Below the pieces are notes generated by a model. It did no database searches, had not been told where the DNA came from, and saw nothing but the letters and a program-made list of their open reading frames with translations. Made by a program: the position numbers and the translations under genes. A DNA stretch of 64,000 nt from NCBI GenBank assembly GCA_023213395.1, contig CM041465.1, positions 113,963,741-114,027,740 of the forward strand. The letters are read 5' to 3'. Within the stretch, counting starts at the first letter, position 1, and every line of letters begins with the position of its first letter. Below, piece after piece: positions 33,740 through 45,161 of this stretch. The DNA comes from Cycas panzhihuaensis (lineage: Eukaryota; Cycadophyta).

Positions 33740-35527
33740 GCCTTAGAGAGAGTAGAGACTTGCGAGAATGAGGGAGTTTCTATTAGAGAGCTCATCATTC
33801 AACTAGATGAGGCATGATAGGGGATATTATGAGTATGTAGCCTGGCGAGGATGAGTAGGTTGACCTAACTCATGATGGAGCATGAGGTCCAGCATGATTT
33901 TATGTGTTACTAGATCCTAAGATGTAATGTATTTATAGTACAGATAATTTGGGACTTAGAGATCACTCTGAGAGATGTAGGGAGGATCTTAGGTGTGAGT
34001 TGGCATGGAGAGAGGATACACCTCATTACGGTAACAGATGGGGAGTCGCAGATGGCATGCAATACTTATTTGATTAGATTTACTAATCAGATAGATTAAC
34101 ATGGGATCTCTATCAAGATGATTAAGATAATAGGGGACATTCCAATAGTAAGGAGGATCATTGCCCTTATTATTATATACCAAATAGTGAGGATGTAGAA
34201 ATTCATGAGGATCCCTGTTCATTGGACATGTAAAGTATGATGATGCAAGTAGGGCATCTAGATCAAATCATGGCAGTATGTAGTAGATAGCATTAGCTAC
34301 TAATTATTGAGAATCTAGAGGATAGGGAGGGGTGGGTTCTCATACAGTTCCATCCTCATGTGTTGGCTCTATGACTATATTCCACTGATGCAGTTAGGAG
34401 GAGAGATAGGAGAGATAACATTGATGGATCTGGGGATGAACAAGTGGTATATGAGATCTCAGACTCATAACAAACCAACTATTGTCATGAGGATGACACA
34501 TAGTTCCCTCCTTAGCAAGATGATGAGGCAACTGATTGAGGATATATATGTTGGGCTCCTAGTATGGAGCAATGATGAGATGGATGCTGCAGAGAAGGCA
34601 GCAGTAGAGGAGGCTCTAGTAATAAGGAAAGGGGTAGGAGAAAGACATGACGAAGGGGTATGTAGTAGTAGAGGTGGCATGCAAGAAGAGGAGGTAGGAT
34701 GAGGAGGTACATCCTCTAGTGGTGGAGCAGGATGTAGTCGATAGGTGCTCAAATGAGGAGGTGGAGCACCTATAAAGGCAAAAGGGGGCTCCATTCAAAG
34801 CATGGAGCTAGGGTCTACTGATGAGTAGGGTAGGGTAGGGATGGAAGGAGTGGAGCTAGTGAGGGAGAATGAGCTACACAGGAGGCTTGCCAAGAGCTAG
34901 AGAGAGGAGAGGTACCACTAGCAGGGGAGGCACTAAGTAGGAGGAGGATCTCCAGGTATATGATTTAATTAATTCATTTATTACATCACATTATATTCCT
35001 TTCTTTTTTAGATCTTATTTTCTTTTCCAAGAGATTGATTATGGATGATATGTTTCTATTGGACAGGTGATGAGATAATTATACTAAGGGAGATTTAGAT
35101 GGCCCTAAAGGTAATCTTTCCTTACATTCTAGCATTAGATGAGGCACTCACTTGGAATGTAGTGGATTGTAGACTGCTAGGGCACCACATAGACTTTTAC
35201 AGCCATGCACTTAGCGCTCATGACCTCTATATGTATATGAGAGTGGAGATATAGAGATAAGAGCTAGATCTAAGGGCATGTGAGGAGGAGAGGAGACATC
35301 TATAGAGGATGATGCTAGCTTAGGTGGGAGCTAGGTATACTCCATCAGCTAGTGGCATAGTGTAGCATGGACGACACCACCTCCCACCAAGAGGAAAGTC
35401 TAAACATGGGAAGACTTTGAGCAAGAGAGAGAGAGAGCACATCTAGATGTACCTCATGGGTCTCATTAGGAGTCAAAGGGGTGATGAGTATATGATATAC
35501 TACCTGGGAGGTAGGAGGATGATGTAA
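33740..35527 (+). pseudogene. PMD gene of element D
   Basis: Antisense to pol, same place as in the A family. Recognisable blocks are LEITLRDVGRILGVSWHGER (near 33955-34015), GDIPIVRRIIALIIIYQ (near 34135-34185) and LLSKMMRQLIEDIYVG (near 34510-34560), which match A positions in order. The intron is 34956-35066. The second exon keeps a charged helix (RACEEERRH) and ends in GGRRMM-stop at 35527. The true start is not clear. Frames are broken by many stops. Its presence in a second family shows that the PMD module predates their split. Confidence 0.72.
34956..35066 (+). other. Intron of the PMD gene (element D)
   Basis: 111 bp; donor CTCCAG|GTATATGA, acceptor ATTGGACAG|GTGATGAG. Same position and nearly the same length as in A and B. 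Confidence 0.65.
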
Positions 35528-37915
35528 GGCATTCTGTGAGCCTCTAGTATGTATCATAGATGTATATATCATGTATTATGAGTTATGTATCATGAGTCAC
35601 CTAGGTGATAGATGTACTATATTTTAACACCATGTATATATTAATCTCTTTTTTCTTAAAACTTGTGTATGATTACTTGTCTCTAAACCCTTTTAACCCC
35701 CTTATTCCCATTTATATTTGAGCATAGGATACACTTATTAGTATGACTTATCCAAGGAAATATGTGATAAATGTTTTATCATTTTTACTTTTTTTTGTTC
35801 TTTTGTTGTTATGCTATTTTGTTTTTCTATTTTTATCATACTATATACATGGTAGTTTATACTTATTTTGGAGTGAGGATAGTTTAGGAAAGACAAGATT
35901 ATGGGAAGAACAAAAACTAGAAGATTAATAAAAGATTAAGATGAGGTAAATGAAAGGTTTACTTATTCTATTTTCATAAACTTAAAACCACCTAGAACCC
36001 AAATGGTAATGCGTTTATAAAAGTAGAAGATGGAGTGACATGAATCTCCCAAAAGGAAACTCATATACTTTACATCATACTCCTGATAGATTATATAAAC
36101 ATAACATATCATAAAGAAAGTGAATTGTTTATGACATAAAACTAATCTTACTTAATAAACAACCAACTATTTAAGTATATTAAATTCCTTGTTGGCCTTT
36201 CTAGGGATAAGAAGCTTTTAGGAACTTGCCCCTTGCCAAGATCCTCCATAGCCCAAGATTCCCACATGGGTCTATCCCTTTCACATATCTCATTTTAGTC
36301 TCATACCTATTACCACAATCTCCTAACTACCCGAACTTATAGTCTTGTTAAACCGATAGATTATACTCATCATAGAGTGATAGTTTATACTTATTTTAAA
36401 GTGGTAGTTTATACTCATTCTGGAGTGGGATGCCCCCAACTAAAAGAAGTAAGTCAAATAAAGTAATCATCAAGGATTGAGGAAATGAGAGCATGAGCTT
36501 CGAGATTAGAAGAATAAGGTACGTATTAAATAGTCACTGAAGTAAATAGAGATAATAATAATAAGGCTTGATGATGCAAAAGGAGTAATGAGGAGTGGAC
36601 TAGATCCATCCCAACCAATTGATAAACTATAATCTAAGAGTCAATATATATAAAGTAATAGGTCCAAGGTAAAAGTGAGAAATATCTAATAAGGGTCCCT
36701 TAATAATAAGGTATTTAGCTTCATTATTGGTTACCCTAGGTATGAAGAAACCTATGGAAATGAAGGGACCCCCTGATTAGTCATAAACCACCCAAGAATA
36801 AGCAGACAGTTTTGGGTTTCCTCTACTACCCTCATCATTAAAGATACTCAATGCCATGGGAACTAAAGGATTAAAACTTAGAGACTATATGATTGATAAG
36901 GAAAGGTGTAAGAATCAATTAGTTAGGAGATGGTGGTAGAGATAAATCTCTAATTGTGATGAAGAAAGAAGAAGAAACCCAAGTAAGATGATTATGATTA
37001 AAATAACAAAGTGTCAAACAGGGTTTGATCGTAACTAAGGCCATAGTGGACCCAAGTAGTTAGATCCAAAAATCCTTAATGACTCATCCAAATGAACCCA
37101 ACCTATAGATAGATAGGTGGGGATGAAGTTGTTATGCAACTTGCCCTAGATTAGAAGAGGATGAAAATAATAAACTCCTTTTCACTTTCTTTTAACTTTC
37201 TTTTTCTTTAACTTCTTTTTTTCTTCTTTTTTTTTTACTTAACTTCACTTTTATTTACTTTTCACTTCCACCTTTTATAAGAACAAGATCATAATTATCC
37301 ACTTAAAAAATTCTTCTATTCAACATAGCAAGGATTTCTCCTTCTTAATAGAATCTTGAAAGGGAATGGGGCCAATCTCCTTAAGGAATGAACTATAAAA
37401 AAAAAATAGAGATCAAGATCATAGTATCTCCAGGCTTGAAGGGAAGGCAACAAAATGAGTATCTACTCTGAATGGATGATAGAGACAACCAAGGATAAAG
37501 AAATAATTAATAATTAGTGATATATAACTAAAAAGGGAATTCCTAAGTAGTAAACTAGTAAATGAAAATAAACTCTAAATCAATGAATAGGTACTCGAAG
37601 CTGACGAAGACATTTCTCTTTCCAAGATGAAAATATAACAAAGATTGAAGCCTAAGTTCTCTTTTAGGTATACAACCCAAAGGAGAATGAGATCCAAATG
37701 ATGGTAAACTCATAATCAGTGTATAAGCTATAAAGAGTGAAAGACTTACATGATTATGGGTTGGATCTATCACAAAAACACCACGATGTTTAATGAAAGC
37801 AAGAAAATATTAAAAAGAATGGGGGGATTCGCCTATAGTTTTAGCTTCTTAGTCAAAGGAATAAGTTTTAGAGCCATAGTTTATCCTCATTATGGAGGTG
37901 GTTATACACATATTG
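35528..37915. other. Long convergent spacer of element D
   Basis: 2.4 kb without recognisable coding, against 0.6-0.7 kb in A, B and E. It contains three tandem units of about 24 bp (36355-36430, core tagtttatactcattctgg) and a single one at 35852-35875. A long pyrimidine-rich strand lies at 37179-37270. I could not identify an inserted element with clear ends. Confidence 0.5.
36355..36430. repeat. 24-bp tandem repeat, three units
   Basis: Units begin near 36358, 36381 and 36405 with tagtttatactcat. Similar in sequence to the core of minisatellite 3. Confidence 0.6.
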
Positions 37916-39200
37916 CTAGGCATAAAATCTTCTCAAGTATTGAGAATTAATGGGCCTCTTAAACTCTAATCCTTCCAATGTCAAAATTTGATAGAATCTG
38001 TTAGTTAAATCCTCAACTATCAAGAAAGGTCCTATCCATTTAGGAGAAAACTTCCATTGTCTATCGTGTAAATATTCCAATTTTAAAACTTCATCACCAA
38101 TGTTAAACTTTCTAGGTCTAAGCTACCTATCATGGGTCACTTAGACCCTAGCCTTAGATGCCATATTGTTCTGGAAAGCTTGTACGTGAGTCTCATCTAA
38201 CTTCTCCAACTCCAAAAGTTGAGCTTCCCTTTGAAACTACTCATCAATAGATTCCTTCAATGAAACATGTAGAGAAGGAATTTCAACTTCTAATGGTAAG
38301 ACAACTTCAACACAATAGACAAGTGAAATGGTGTCATACCCATGGCATTTCTGATGGAGGTCCTATAGGTCCACAATGCTAGAAATAATTGGGAGTACAA
38401 TCCCTATGAGAAGCAACAACATTCTTAGCTAGAATCTTAACTAAGATCTTGTTAAATGCTTCCACTTAGCCATTCACCTAAGGATGATATAGGGCAGATA
38501 CTTTATGGGTAATATGAAACTTATTACATAGCTCACTGACATGGGGATTACAAAATGAGGTACCATTGTTAGTAATATTAACATCTAATATCCCAAATCT
38601 ACAAATAATATGCTAAAATATAAAAGTAGCTATGATCTTTCCAGTACTAGATATTAATGGGATAACTTCACTTCACTTCACTTCATAAAGTATTCATTCA
38701 CGGTTAGAATGAACTTATGCCCATTTGAAGATGTTGGAAAGATCTATCCAATAAGGTCAAGGACCCATTATGAGAAGGGCCAAGGTGAAACTATTGACTT
38801 CATTTCTTATGTAGGTTGATGTATTAAAGTTACATGGGATTGGCATTAGATGTAGGAGTAGGCATCTTTAAACAAGATAGTCCAATAATAACCCATACAA
38901 AGAATATGTTAGGCCATTGATCAACCACCAAAGTTCCCACTATATATCCCCTCATGGGACTTTATCAAAGTAGCTAATGATTTGTCAAGTGAGAGCCACC
39001 TTAACAGAATTCCATCAAAAGAATGCTTATATAATATATTATCAAGTAAAAGATATTGCTTAGCAGCAGTGCAGATTCATCTTCTCTTCTTTAAATTAGC
39101 AAGAGAAGGAAATGATTAATCATGAAGATATAATCTAATCTCCCTTTACCATGGATCATTAGAAGGGATGCCCTAGATATGAAAGAGATATTCATCTAGA
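37916..39200 (-). pseudogene. Integrase region of element D
   Basis: Minus strand. The core is readable at 38330-38650: IATFIF, then NITNNGTSFCNP (second Asp changed to Asn), then HP-stop-VNG-stop-VEAFNKIL with Glu kept, where both stops stand for Gln codons. The C-terminal module is WIGPFLIVEDLTNRFYQI near 38010-38070. The stop TAG is at 37918-37916 after RRFYA, like the FYA ends of the other elements. Confidence 0.78.
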
Positions 39201-40620
39201 AGGGAATCATCAACAGGTTGGCTAGTAGGATTAGGAAGAGGAGCATCAACCATGATCTGTAGAATGATCATGTCTTTCTTAGACTTTCTATTGATCACTT
39301 ACATATTAAATTCCTGAAGTAATAAAGACCACTTACCTAATTGACCAGTAAGGTTGGATTTGGTAAGTAGATACCTTATAAGATCTGATTGGATAATGAG
39401 GTGGACCCTATTCCCAAGGAGGTAGTAGTGAAGCTTCTTACTAGTGAAAACTAAGTCAAGACATTCTTTCTCAAGAAAATGATAATGAAGCTCAGTTTCC
39501 ATGAGAGTTCTACTAATAAAATATATAGCCCTCTCTTTACCAAAATCATCCTCTTGTGTTAGCATACCTACTAATGATTCCTTAGTTGCTAGAGTATATA
39601 GAATGAATGGCTTATCAAACCTTAACAAGGCAAGAATTGGGGCAAAAAATAAGGCTTGCTTTAGCTTATCAAAGGACTCTTAAACTTGAGGAGTCCATTG
39701 CAATTTAACATCTTTCTTTAAAAGATTAGTAATAGGCTTAACATCTAAGGTGAGGTTACTGATTAAATGTCCTAAAAACTCAAGCCTACCTAGAAAAGAT
39801 TTAATCTATTTTTGAGTATTGGGAGGAGGCATTTGAATAATAGCATCAACATTTTTAGGATCAATTCTAATCCCATCTTGAGAACTAATATTCCCTAACA
39901 TCTTCCTTGATGTAGCAGCAAAAACACGTTTGCAAGGGTTTAAACACAAGCGATACTTTTTACATCTTCCAAAAATGGTTCTAAGATCACATAAGTGATC
40001 AAATATCTTATGTGAAAGGACGAGTATATCATCTAGATAAATGATAATAATATTGCTAATTAAGTCATGAAAAATATGGACCATAGCCCTTTGGCACATC
40101 GCACTAGCATTCTTTAATCCAAATGGCATAACTTTGTAAATGAAAGTACCCCAAGGAGTAGTGAAAGCAATCTTATGGTGGTCACAAGGTGTAATAGAAA
40201 TCTAATTATATCCTAAAAATCCATCTATGAGAGACATTACCTCGAAGCCAGCTATTTGATCCTAAATCTAATCAAGAAAGGGAAGAGGAAAATTATCTTT
40301 AGGGCATGCATCATTGATGTCACAAAAGTTGATGCAAATTTGAATCGTACCATTCTTTTTTGCTATAGGAACTATGTTAAAGACCCATTGAGAATAGTTA
40401 ACACTTTTAATGAATCTTACTCCTAATAAATTCTCTACATCTTTCTTAATGGTAAGAGAGAGATAAGTATGGATAGGCTATTATTTTTTCTATTTAGGTT
40501 TAATACTAGGGATAACAATAATATTATGCTCAATGATTTGGGAGTCAAGGCCTTGCATGTCCTTATAGTCCCACACAAAAACTGAGTGAAATTCATGGAA
40601 GAGATCCTTAAACTGGGCAA
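39201..40620 (-). pseudogene. Reverse transcriptase and RNase H of element D
   Basis: RT blocks are ENLLGVRFI, NIVPIAKKNG, CPKDNFPLPFLD, VMSLIDGFLGYN, VMPFGLKNASAMCQRAM and the polymerase motif YLDD (near 40035; the A family has FMDD). The frame 39806-40129 is open. RNase H is open at 39299-39628: LRFDKPFILYTLATKESLVG, EKECLDLVFTSKKLHYYLLG, SNLTGQLGKWSLLLQEFNM. Confidence 0.85.
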
Positions 40621-41779
40621 TCTCTTAGGGAGTACAACTAGCTACCAACTTGATAATTTGAGGATAATCCTCTATTTCTAAGTCTACATCTATGGTTTGT
40701 TCCATAAGCATTACATTTCCTTCCTCAAAATAGGAAGGGGTAGGCTCAATCGAAGAAATAGACTCCTGGGGTTGAGAATGATCAACTAAAACTTTAGAAA
40801 ATCCTAACTTATGATGTCCATAAGGAAAACTAGGAGATGAACCTACTAAATGTTCAACAATCACCTCATCTCTCTTAAAATGATCAAGGTGAAAGAGGTT
40901 GATGAGCTGAAGGTTCCTAGATTGAGAAATAGAAGATAAAAGAAGACCAACCAAAGAGTTTAGAGTGGGAACAAACTCTATGATTGATGAAACTTAAGAA
41001 AACTGAATAGGCCTATCCATGAACTCCCAAATTGAAGAAAAAGCTTGATGAAACTCTTGATTATCTATGTCATAATCATGGTAGGATCTGGATATCAAGA
41101 CAAGCAAAGATATAGGATGATCTGCATGAGGATGGGAAAGTAAAGAGATAATAGAAATGGAATTAACTTCCTGTACTATAATGGAGATTTTAAAACTATC
41201 TTGACCTGTATCAAGTGAATTAGTATCTTCACCATCTAATGCTAGCTCTAAGTGTTGATGTAACAACATCTTCTTCTCATACATATTCAACCATATCTTA
41301 AAGAAAGGGGAGTGAGAGAAAGATAGGGAAGCATCAATATGTAAATCATGTGTAATAAAACTTGAAGAAGTAGTTACCAAGTGAGTAGTCACGAAAGGAA
41401 CCACTAGATCCGCCCTTGAGGGCAAGTATAAAACCTATAAAAAAATGAGTATGAATAGGATTTGTGTTAACAACTTGGTGGTCTACCTTGATAAGATATG
41501 ATGGTGCAATAAGCTACTTCTTCATTAAAAATAGAAGAAGAAGGAACCAGAAGGCAATCAGTCAATTCTAAAGGAATATGAGTAGATAAGGAGCCTAATG
41601 ACGAAGGGACAACTTCAAATAAGTCCACATCCTTCACCTCTAGGTGAGCTAAAGGGGCTTCAATAGTAAAGTACTTATCTAAACCAAGTGATTGAGAGAA
41701 ATACTCTACAGAGTTAGAGGATTCACTAAGTTCTAAAAAGGTCTCGATAAGAGAAACTGATTGCTTAATAGGATTTGGC
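40621..41779 (-). pseudogene. Protease-RT linker of element D
   Basis: Open stretches 40625-40954 and 40994-41425. The block HFKRDEVIVEHLVGSSPSFP then HHKLG corresponds to YFEDDEALFEHLAG...HHRLG in A. The rest is diverged. No known domain recognised. Confidence 0.55.
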
Positions 41780-42192
41780 TTTTATTTAATGATCTTGAGT
41801 TCTCCCTCATGGATGAACTTGAGTTCATTGAAAAGGGAGGAATAAACTATTGCCATTTCCATGATCCATGGTCTACCTAAAAGGATGTTGTATTCTAGAT
41901 CTAAGTCAATGATGGTAAGGTTAGTAAGCATTATCTTTTCTTCCAATGTAAGGGGAAGAGTAACTTGACCCAAGGGTACCTTTTGATTCTTATCATACCC
42001 TTAGTAGATCCATTTATATGGATCAAAGATGGAGATCTCCAAATCCTCAATGATACAAAGAGAGATTACATTGATGGATGATCCATCGTCAATAATAACC
42101 TGCTTGATATTAATATCATCCTTGAGGATCTCAATGTAAAATAAAGGAAGTTTATTCAGTGTATGGGCAAAATGACTAGTTGAGGTAGTGAG

Positions 42193-42273
42193 TGTGACTT
42201 GCCATTACACTAAAAGTCCACGGGTGATTTGGAAAGAGGACTCCTCAGCAAGTGAACCAACCATAGTTCAACA
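42193..42273 (-). repeat. 3' terminal repeat of the TRIM
   Basis: 81 bp; differs from the other copy at 7 positions, all transitions by my hand alignment. Confidence 0.9.
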
Positions 42274-42408
42274 CTCCCCCATGATGAGGAGGCTACCATA
42301 GCACGTATCGCCTCTGTTATAATTCCACTTGAACCAAGGGTATATGGGGACCCCATCGGGGAAAGGGGCTTTGTCCAACATATGCACATGATTTGAACCT
42401 TGAACCTA

Positions 42409-42421
42409 GGCTCTGATACCA
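42409..42421 (-). other. PBS of the TRIM
   Basis: TGGTATCAGAGCC on the minus strand, the well-known complement to the 3' end of plant initiator tRNA-Met. Confidence 0.85.
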
Positions 42422-42423
42422 CT

Positions 42424-42504
42424 TGTGACTTGCCATTACACCAAAAGCCCACAGGTGATTTGGGAAGAGGACTCCTCAGTAAGTGAACCAACCATAGTCC
42501 AATA
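42424..42504 (-). repeat. 5' terminal repeat of the TRIM
   Basis: 81 bp; its first two bases read TA instead of TG. Confidence 0.9.
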
Positions 42505-42869
42505 GTGAGATCAAAAGAAAGGGTAGAAGTAGATGAGGAAGTTATTGCAAGGGCTCCCAATGCATCAAATGAAAGTTGACATTGCTTAGGGAAATACTTG
42601 AGCAAATTTATAAATGATATACCTACTAGAATAGTCTATAGTTCTTCTACTAAAGAGAAAGATCCATCCTTAAAACTAGAGGAAATGAACCTAAACCTGA
42701 TGGAATGAGGAGGTACTATAGGTAAAGAGTCATAATTCCTCCCTATCAAATCATTAGATGATTTATATGGACCTATACTCTTTGAAGTTTCTACCATGTT
42801 TATGGTTCTCTTGGTATCCCCACCTTTAGGAGGTAGCGAGATTGATTGGTATTTATTTTTATTAGAACG

Positions 42870-45084
42870 TTTATGGGAGTAGTAATCTTCTTTGATGAAT
42901 TAGAGCTTGAAGGTTCGTCTTCATCATCTTATATCTACTTCTCCATGCCTTTATCTTCTTTACTAGTTTTCTCGCCATGTTGAGATAACGGATCCTTATA
43001 GATCATTTGGTCTTGTAGTGACTTGGAAGAATAATTTGCTTGAGTGTTTGTGTTATGGGCTGTATTTTGAATAATTCAATACTCATTTCTATCATATGCA
43101 TCTATTTGATGATAAAATCACCATTTCATCTTTCTAGATGGAGGAGGAGGTGGGGGAGGAGCTTATTTCTTCCTCCCCTTGGTTAAGTGAATTGCTTTGG
43201 TCTCTTACAAGGGTTGAGCTAGAGATGGACCACTAATTTAGTATTAATCGCATGCTTAAGTGATCTAATTGAGGAAGTAATATGATCGTATATATGTTCA
43301 GGATGGGTAGCCTTCGTAAGATGAATTGGTTCTTTAGAAGGTGTAGGTTTCCCAACCTTCTTAATATCTAGTTATATTTTAAATATCTCTAGGGCCAAAG
43401 AATGGTCAACTACTTATTCATATATTTGAGGATCGAGTTTTAAAACTTCTAAATGCACATGGGGCCTTAATGCATTTGTGAATAGCTCAAATAATAAACT
43501 GGGATTAAGATGTAAATGGTAAGCATGTATTTGGTCTTAAAATCTCCTAACAAAATCGCTTGAAGTCTCATCATTATTTTGTTTAATTACTAATAAGGAT
43601 TTGATACCTGACTCAAATAGTCTTGCTACATCAAAATAGTTGATAAAAGAGTCAACTAGTTATTCAAACAAGAGAATGGAGGCTGAAGGGAGATGATAAA
43701 ACCACTTTAAGGCATCACCTTAAAGTGATTTAAGAAATAGATGTATCATAACATAGTCATATGGCATAAAATCTGTGTAAGAGAGCACAAATACCTGTAT
43801 ATGGGAAGTAGGATCTTGAGAAGAGTCATTAGAAAATTTGGGCAACTCAAGAAGGAATGGGGGTATAGGTGATAACAAGACCTCATGCAGAAAGGGAGAC
43901 TTCATGTAATCTATGAAGGGCCTCCTTAGCCTTAACGTAGTAAGATGTTGAGGTAAGGATGATGGATGAGGAATATATGAATGGATAGGTTATTGAGATT
44001 ATGGTTATTATTGTGAAATATCATGAGGTGGAAAAGTAGAAGAAGGAACAAACCACGTTATAGTGTTAACCACATAATTGGATTGAGGTATAAGGTTTTA
44101 TGGGAAACTTGAATTAAAGGTGTACAAAAGATTAGGTTGTGGGCTAGGCTTAGGAATATATGAAGAATAAGTAGGATTAGAAGTCCTCAAAGGTTGTGAT
44201 TGTCCTACCAAAGTATGTAAATGTACTAAGTGAGTATGAGAAATATGCTACAATGTGAAAATCACATTAGGCACTCTAGGTGATGGTAGGCAGGGCCTAA
44301 CACCATGAGACCCAACAATATGTGATGCATAAGGGGGTACCTGAGTAGCAGAAGAAACGAGATGTGAAGAGATAATCCTAGTGGAGTAAGACTGAATCAG
44401 TCATAAATTAGGTGAAGGCATAACCACTTAGCTAGAAGTAGGTATGTACATGGTGCTAGGAATTCCATGAGCAATAGTGGTGATATCACCTCCATAAGTA
44501 AGAGGTATAGAATGGGAAGAAAGGATTTGTTCTTGTTACCTGGGGGAAGGTTGACGAGGTTGCAAATGAGTGGATTTGTGGTTGTCAACTTCCTCCACAT
44601 ATAAGGAATAAGACCATGATATAGATCTTAGTGAAGGAGGATAAGAAAGGTGAGGAGACCGCATGGCTTCAGGCAGGAGATCTACCTCAATTGACTTATG
44701 GTCTTCACCTAAGGGATTCATTTAAATATGATTCAATAGAGATGACATGGTATTAGTCTCCAGATGAAAAGGGTCATGATAACCAGACATACATAGTGGG
44801 ATAGGGATTCTAATAAGGATGGGATCCAGAAAAGATGGATGTAACTCACCCAAAGGTGGTTCTTCTTGCATAAAATAAGGATCACTAGGATACTGGGAAG
44901 GTTCTAGATATCCCTGCTCCATCTATATATTATATAGTTGGATTGAATCTTTAGGAGGATAAATGTATATGTCATGTGCTTGAAATTCTGAAGATTTAAC
45001 ACAAGATGATGAAACATCCTAAACAATGTGTGATGGGCATGTTTGAGAATCAAGTAGAAGGCCTTGAAGTCTAAACAAGTACCT
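42870..45084 (-). pseudogene. gag of element D
   Basis: The probable start is at 45084, where AGG-TAC-TTG replaces the ATG of relatives (RYLFRLQGL versus MQYFSHRLQGL in E). The N-terminal Pro/Ser-rich part is open at 44536-44922 in pieces. The capsid core is at 43905-43600: ELPKFSNDSSQDPTSHIQVF, GDALKWFYHLP and FINYFDVARLFESGIKS. The knuckle near 43125-43080 reads RWCFYHQIDAYDRNEY, so the second His and last Cys are both Tyr. Stops at several Gln/Trp positions. Confidence 0.8.
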
Positions 45085-45134
45085 GGGTGTAGGTGGTGTT
45101 ATTTTTATAACTTTACTTGAGGGTAAATAGTGGC

Positions 45135-45152
45135 TCCCTAGTAGAGTTTCCA
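45135..45152 (-). other. Primer-binding site of element D
   Basis: Minus strand TGGAAACTCTACTAGGGA, nine bases after the LTR end. It fits the Tat/Ogre scaffold TGGCGACTC-GCTGGGGA with a few transitions. Confidence 0.6.
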
Positions 45153-45161
45153 AAAAGATTA

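Larger units (their letters stand above)
42193..42504 (-). mobile_element. TRIM element (312 bp, non-autonomous)
   Basis: Terminal-repeat retrotransposon in miniature. Both terminal repeats are 81 bp (42193-42273 and 42424-42504). In element orientation they run TGTTG to GTCACA, and the PBS TGGTATCAGAGCC (initiator tRNA-Met type) follows two bases after the right-hand copy. A purine-rich ATGGGGGAG precedes the left-hand copy. Flanks are a perfect 5-bp duplication, gtgag at 42188-42192 and 42505-42509. The 150-bp interior has no coding. It depends on proteins from an autonomous element, not identifiable here. Confidence 0.92.
41780..42620 (-). pseudogene. Aspartic protease of element D, split by a TRIM
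   Basis: The active site VIIDDGSSINVISLCI lies near 42095-42055 and the C-terminal block LEYNILLGRPWIMEMAIVYS near 41900-41840. Upstream, LLKYFPKQCQLSFDALGALAI (42605-42540) corresponds to LRSCPKQRALLLQVLG of A. The TRIM 42193-42504 is inserted between these two parts, so the long open frame 42210-42605 runs through TRIM sequence and is artificial. Confidence 0.8.

Noticed and set aside
34465-34794. Minus-strand open frames over the PMD gene of D
   Set aside because: Complement of the D PMD coding sequence; no conserved counterpart.
37179-37270. Pyrimidine-rich run as a polypurine tract of an extra element
   Set aside because: No LTR start follows it on either strand.
42409-42421. tRNA fragment
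   Set aside because: Only the 13 bases complementary to the tRNA-Met 3' end are present, placed two bases after an LTR end: a PBS, not a tRNA gene.
42210-42605. 131-codon minus-strand open frame in D
   Set aside because: Begins in protease but reads through the inserted TRIM, so it is not a natural protein.
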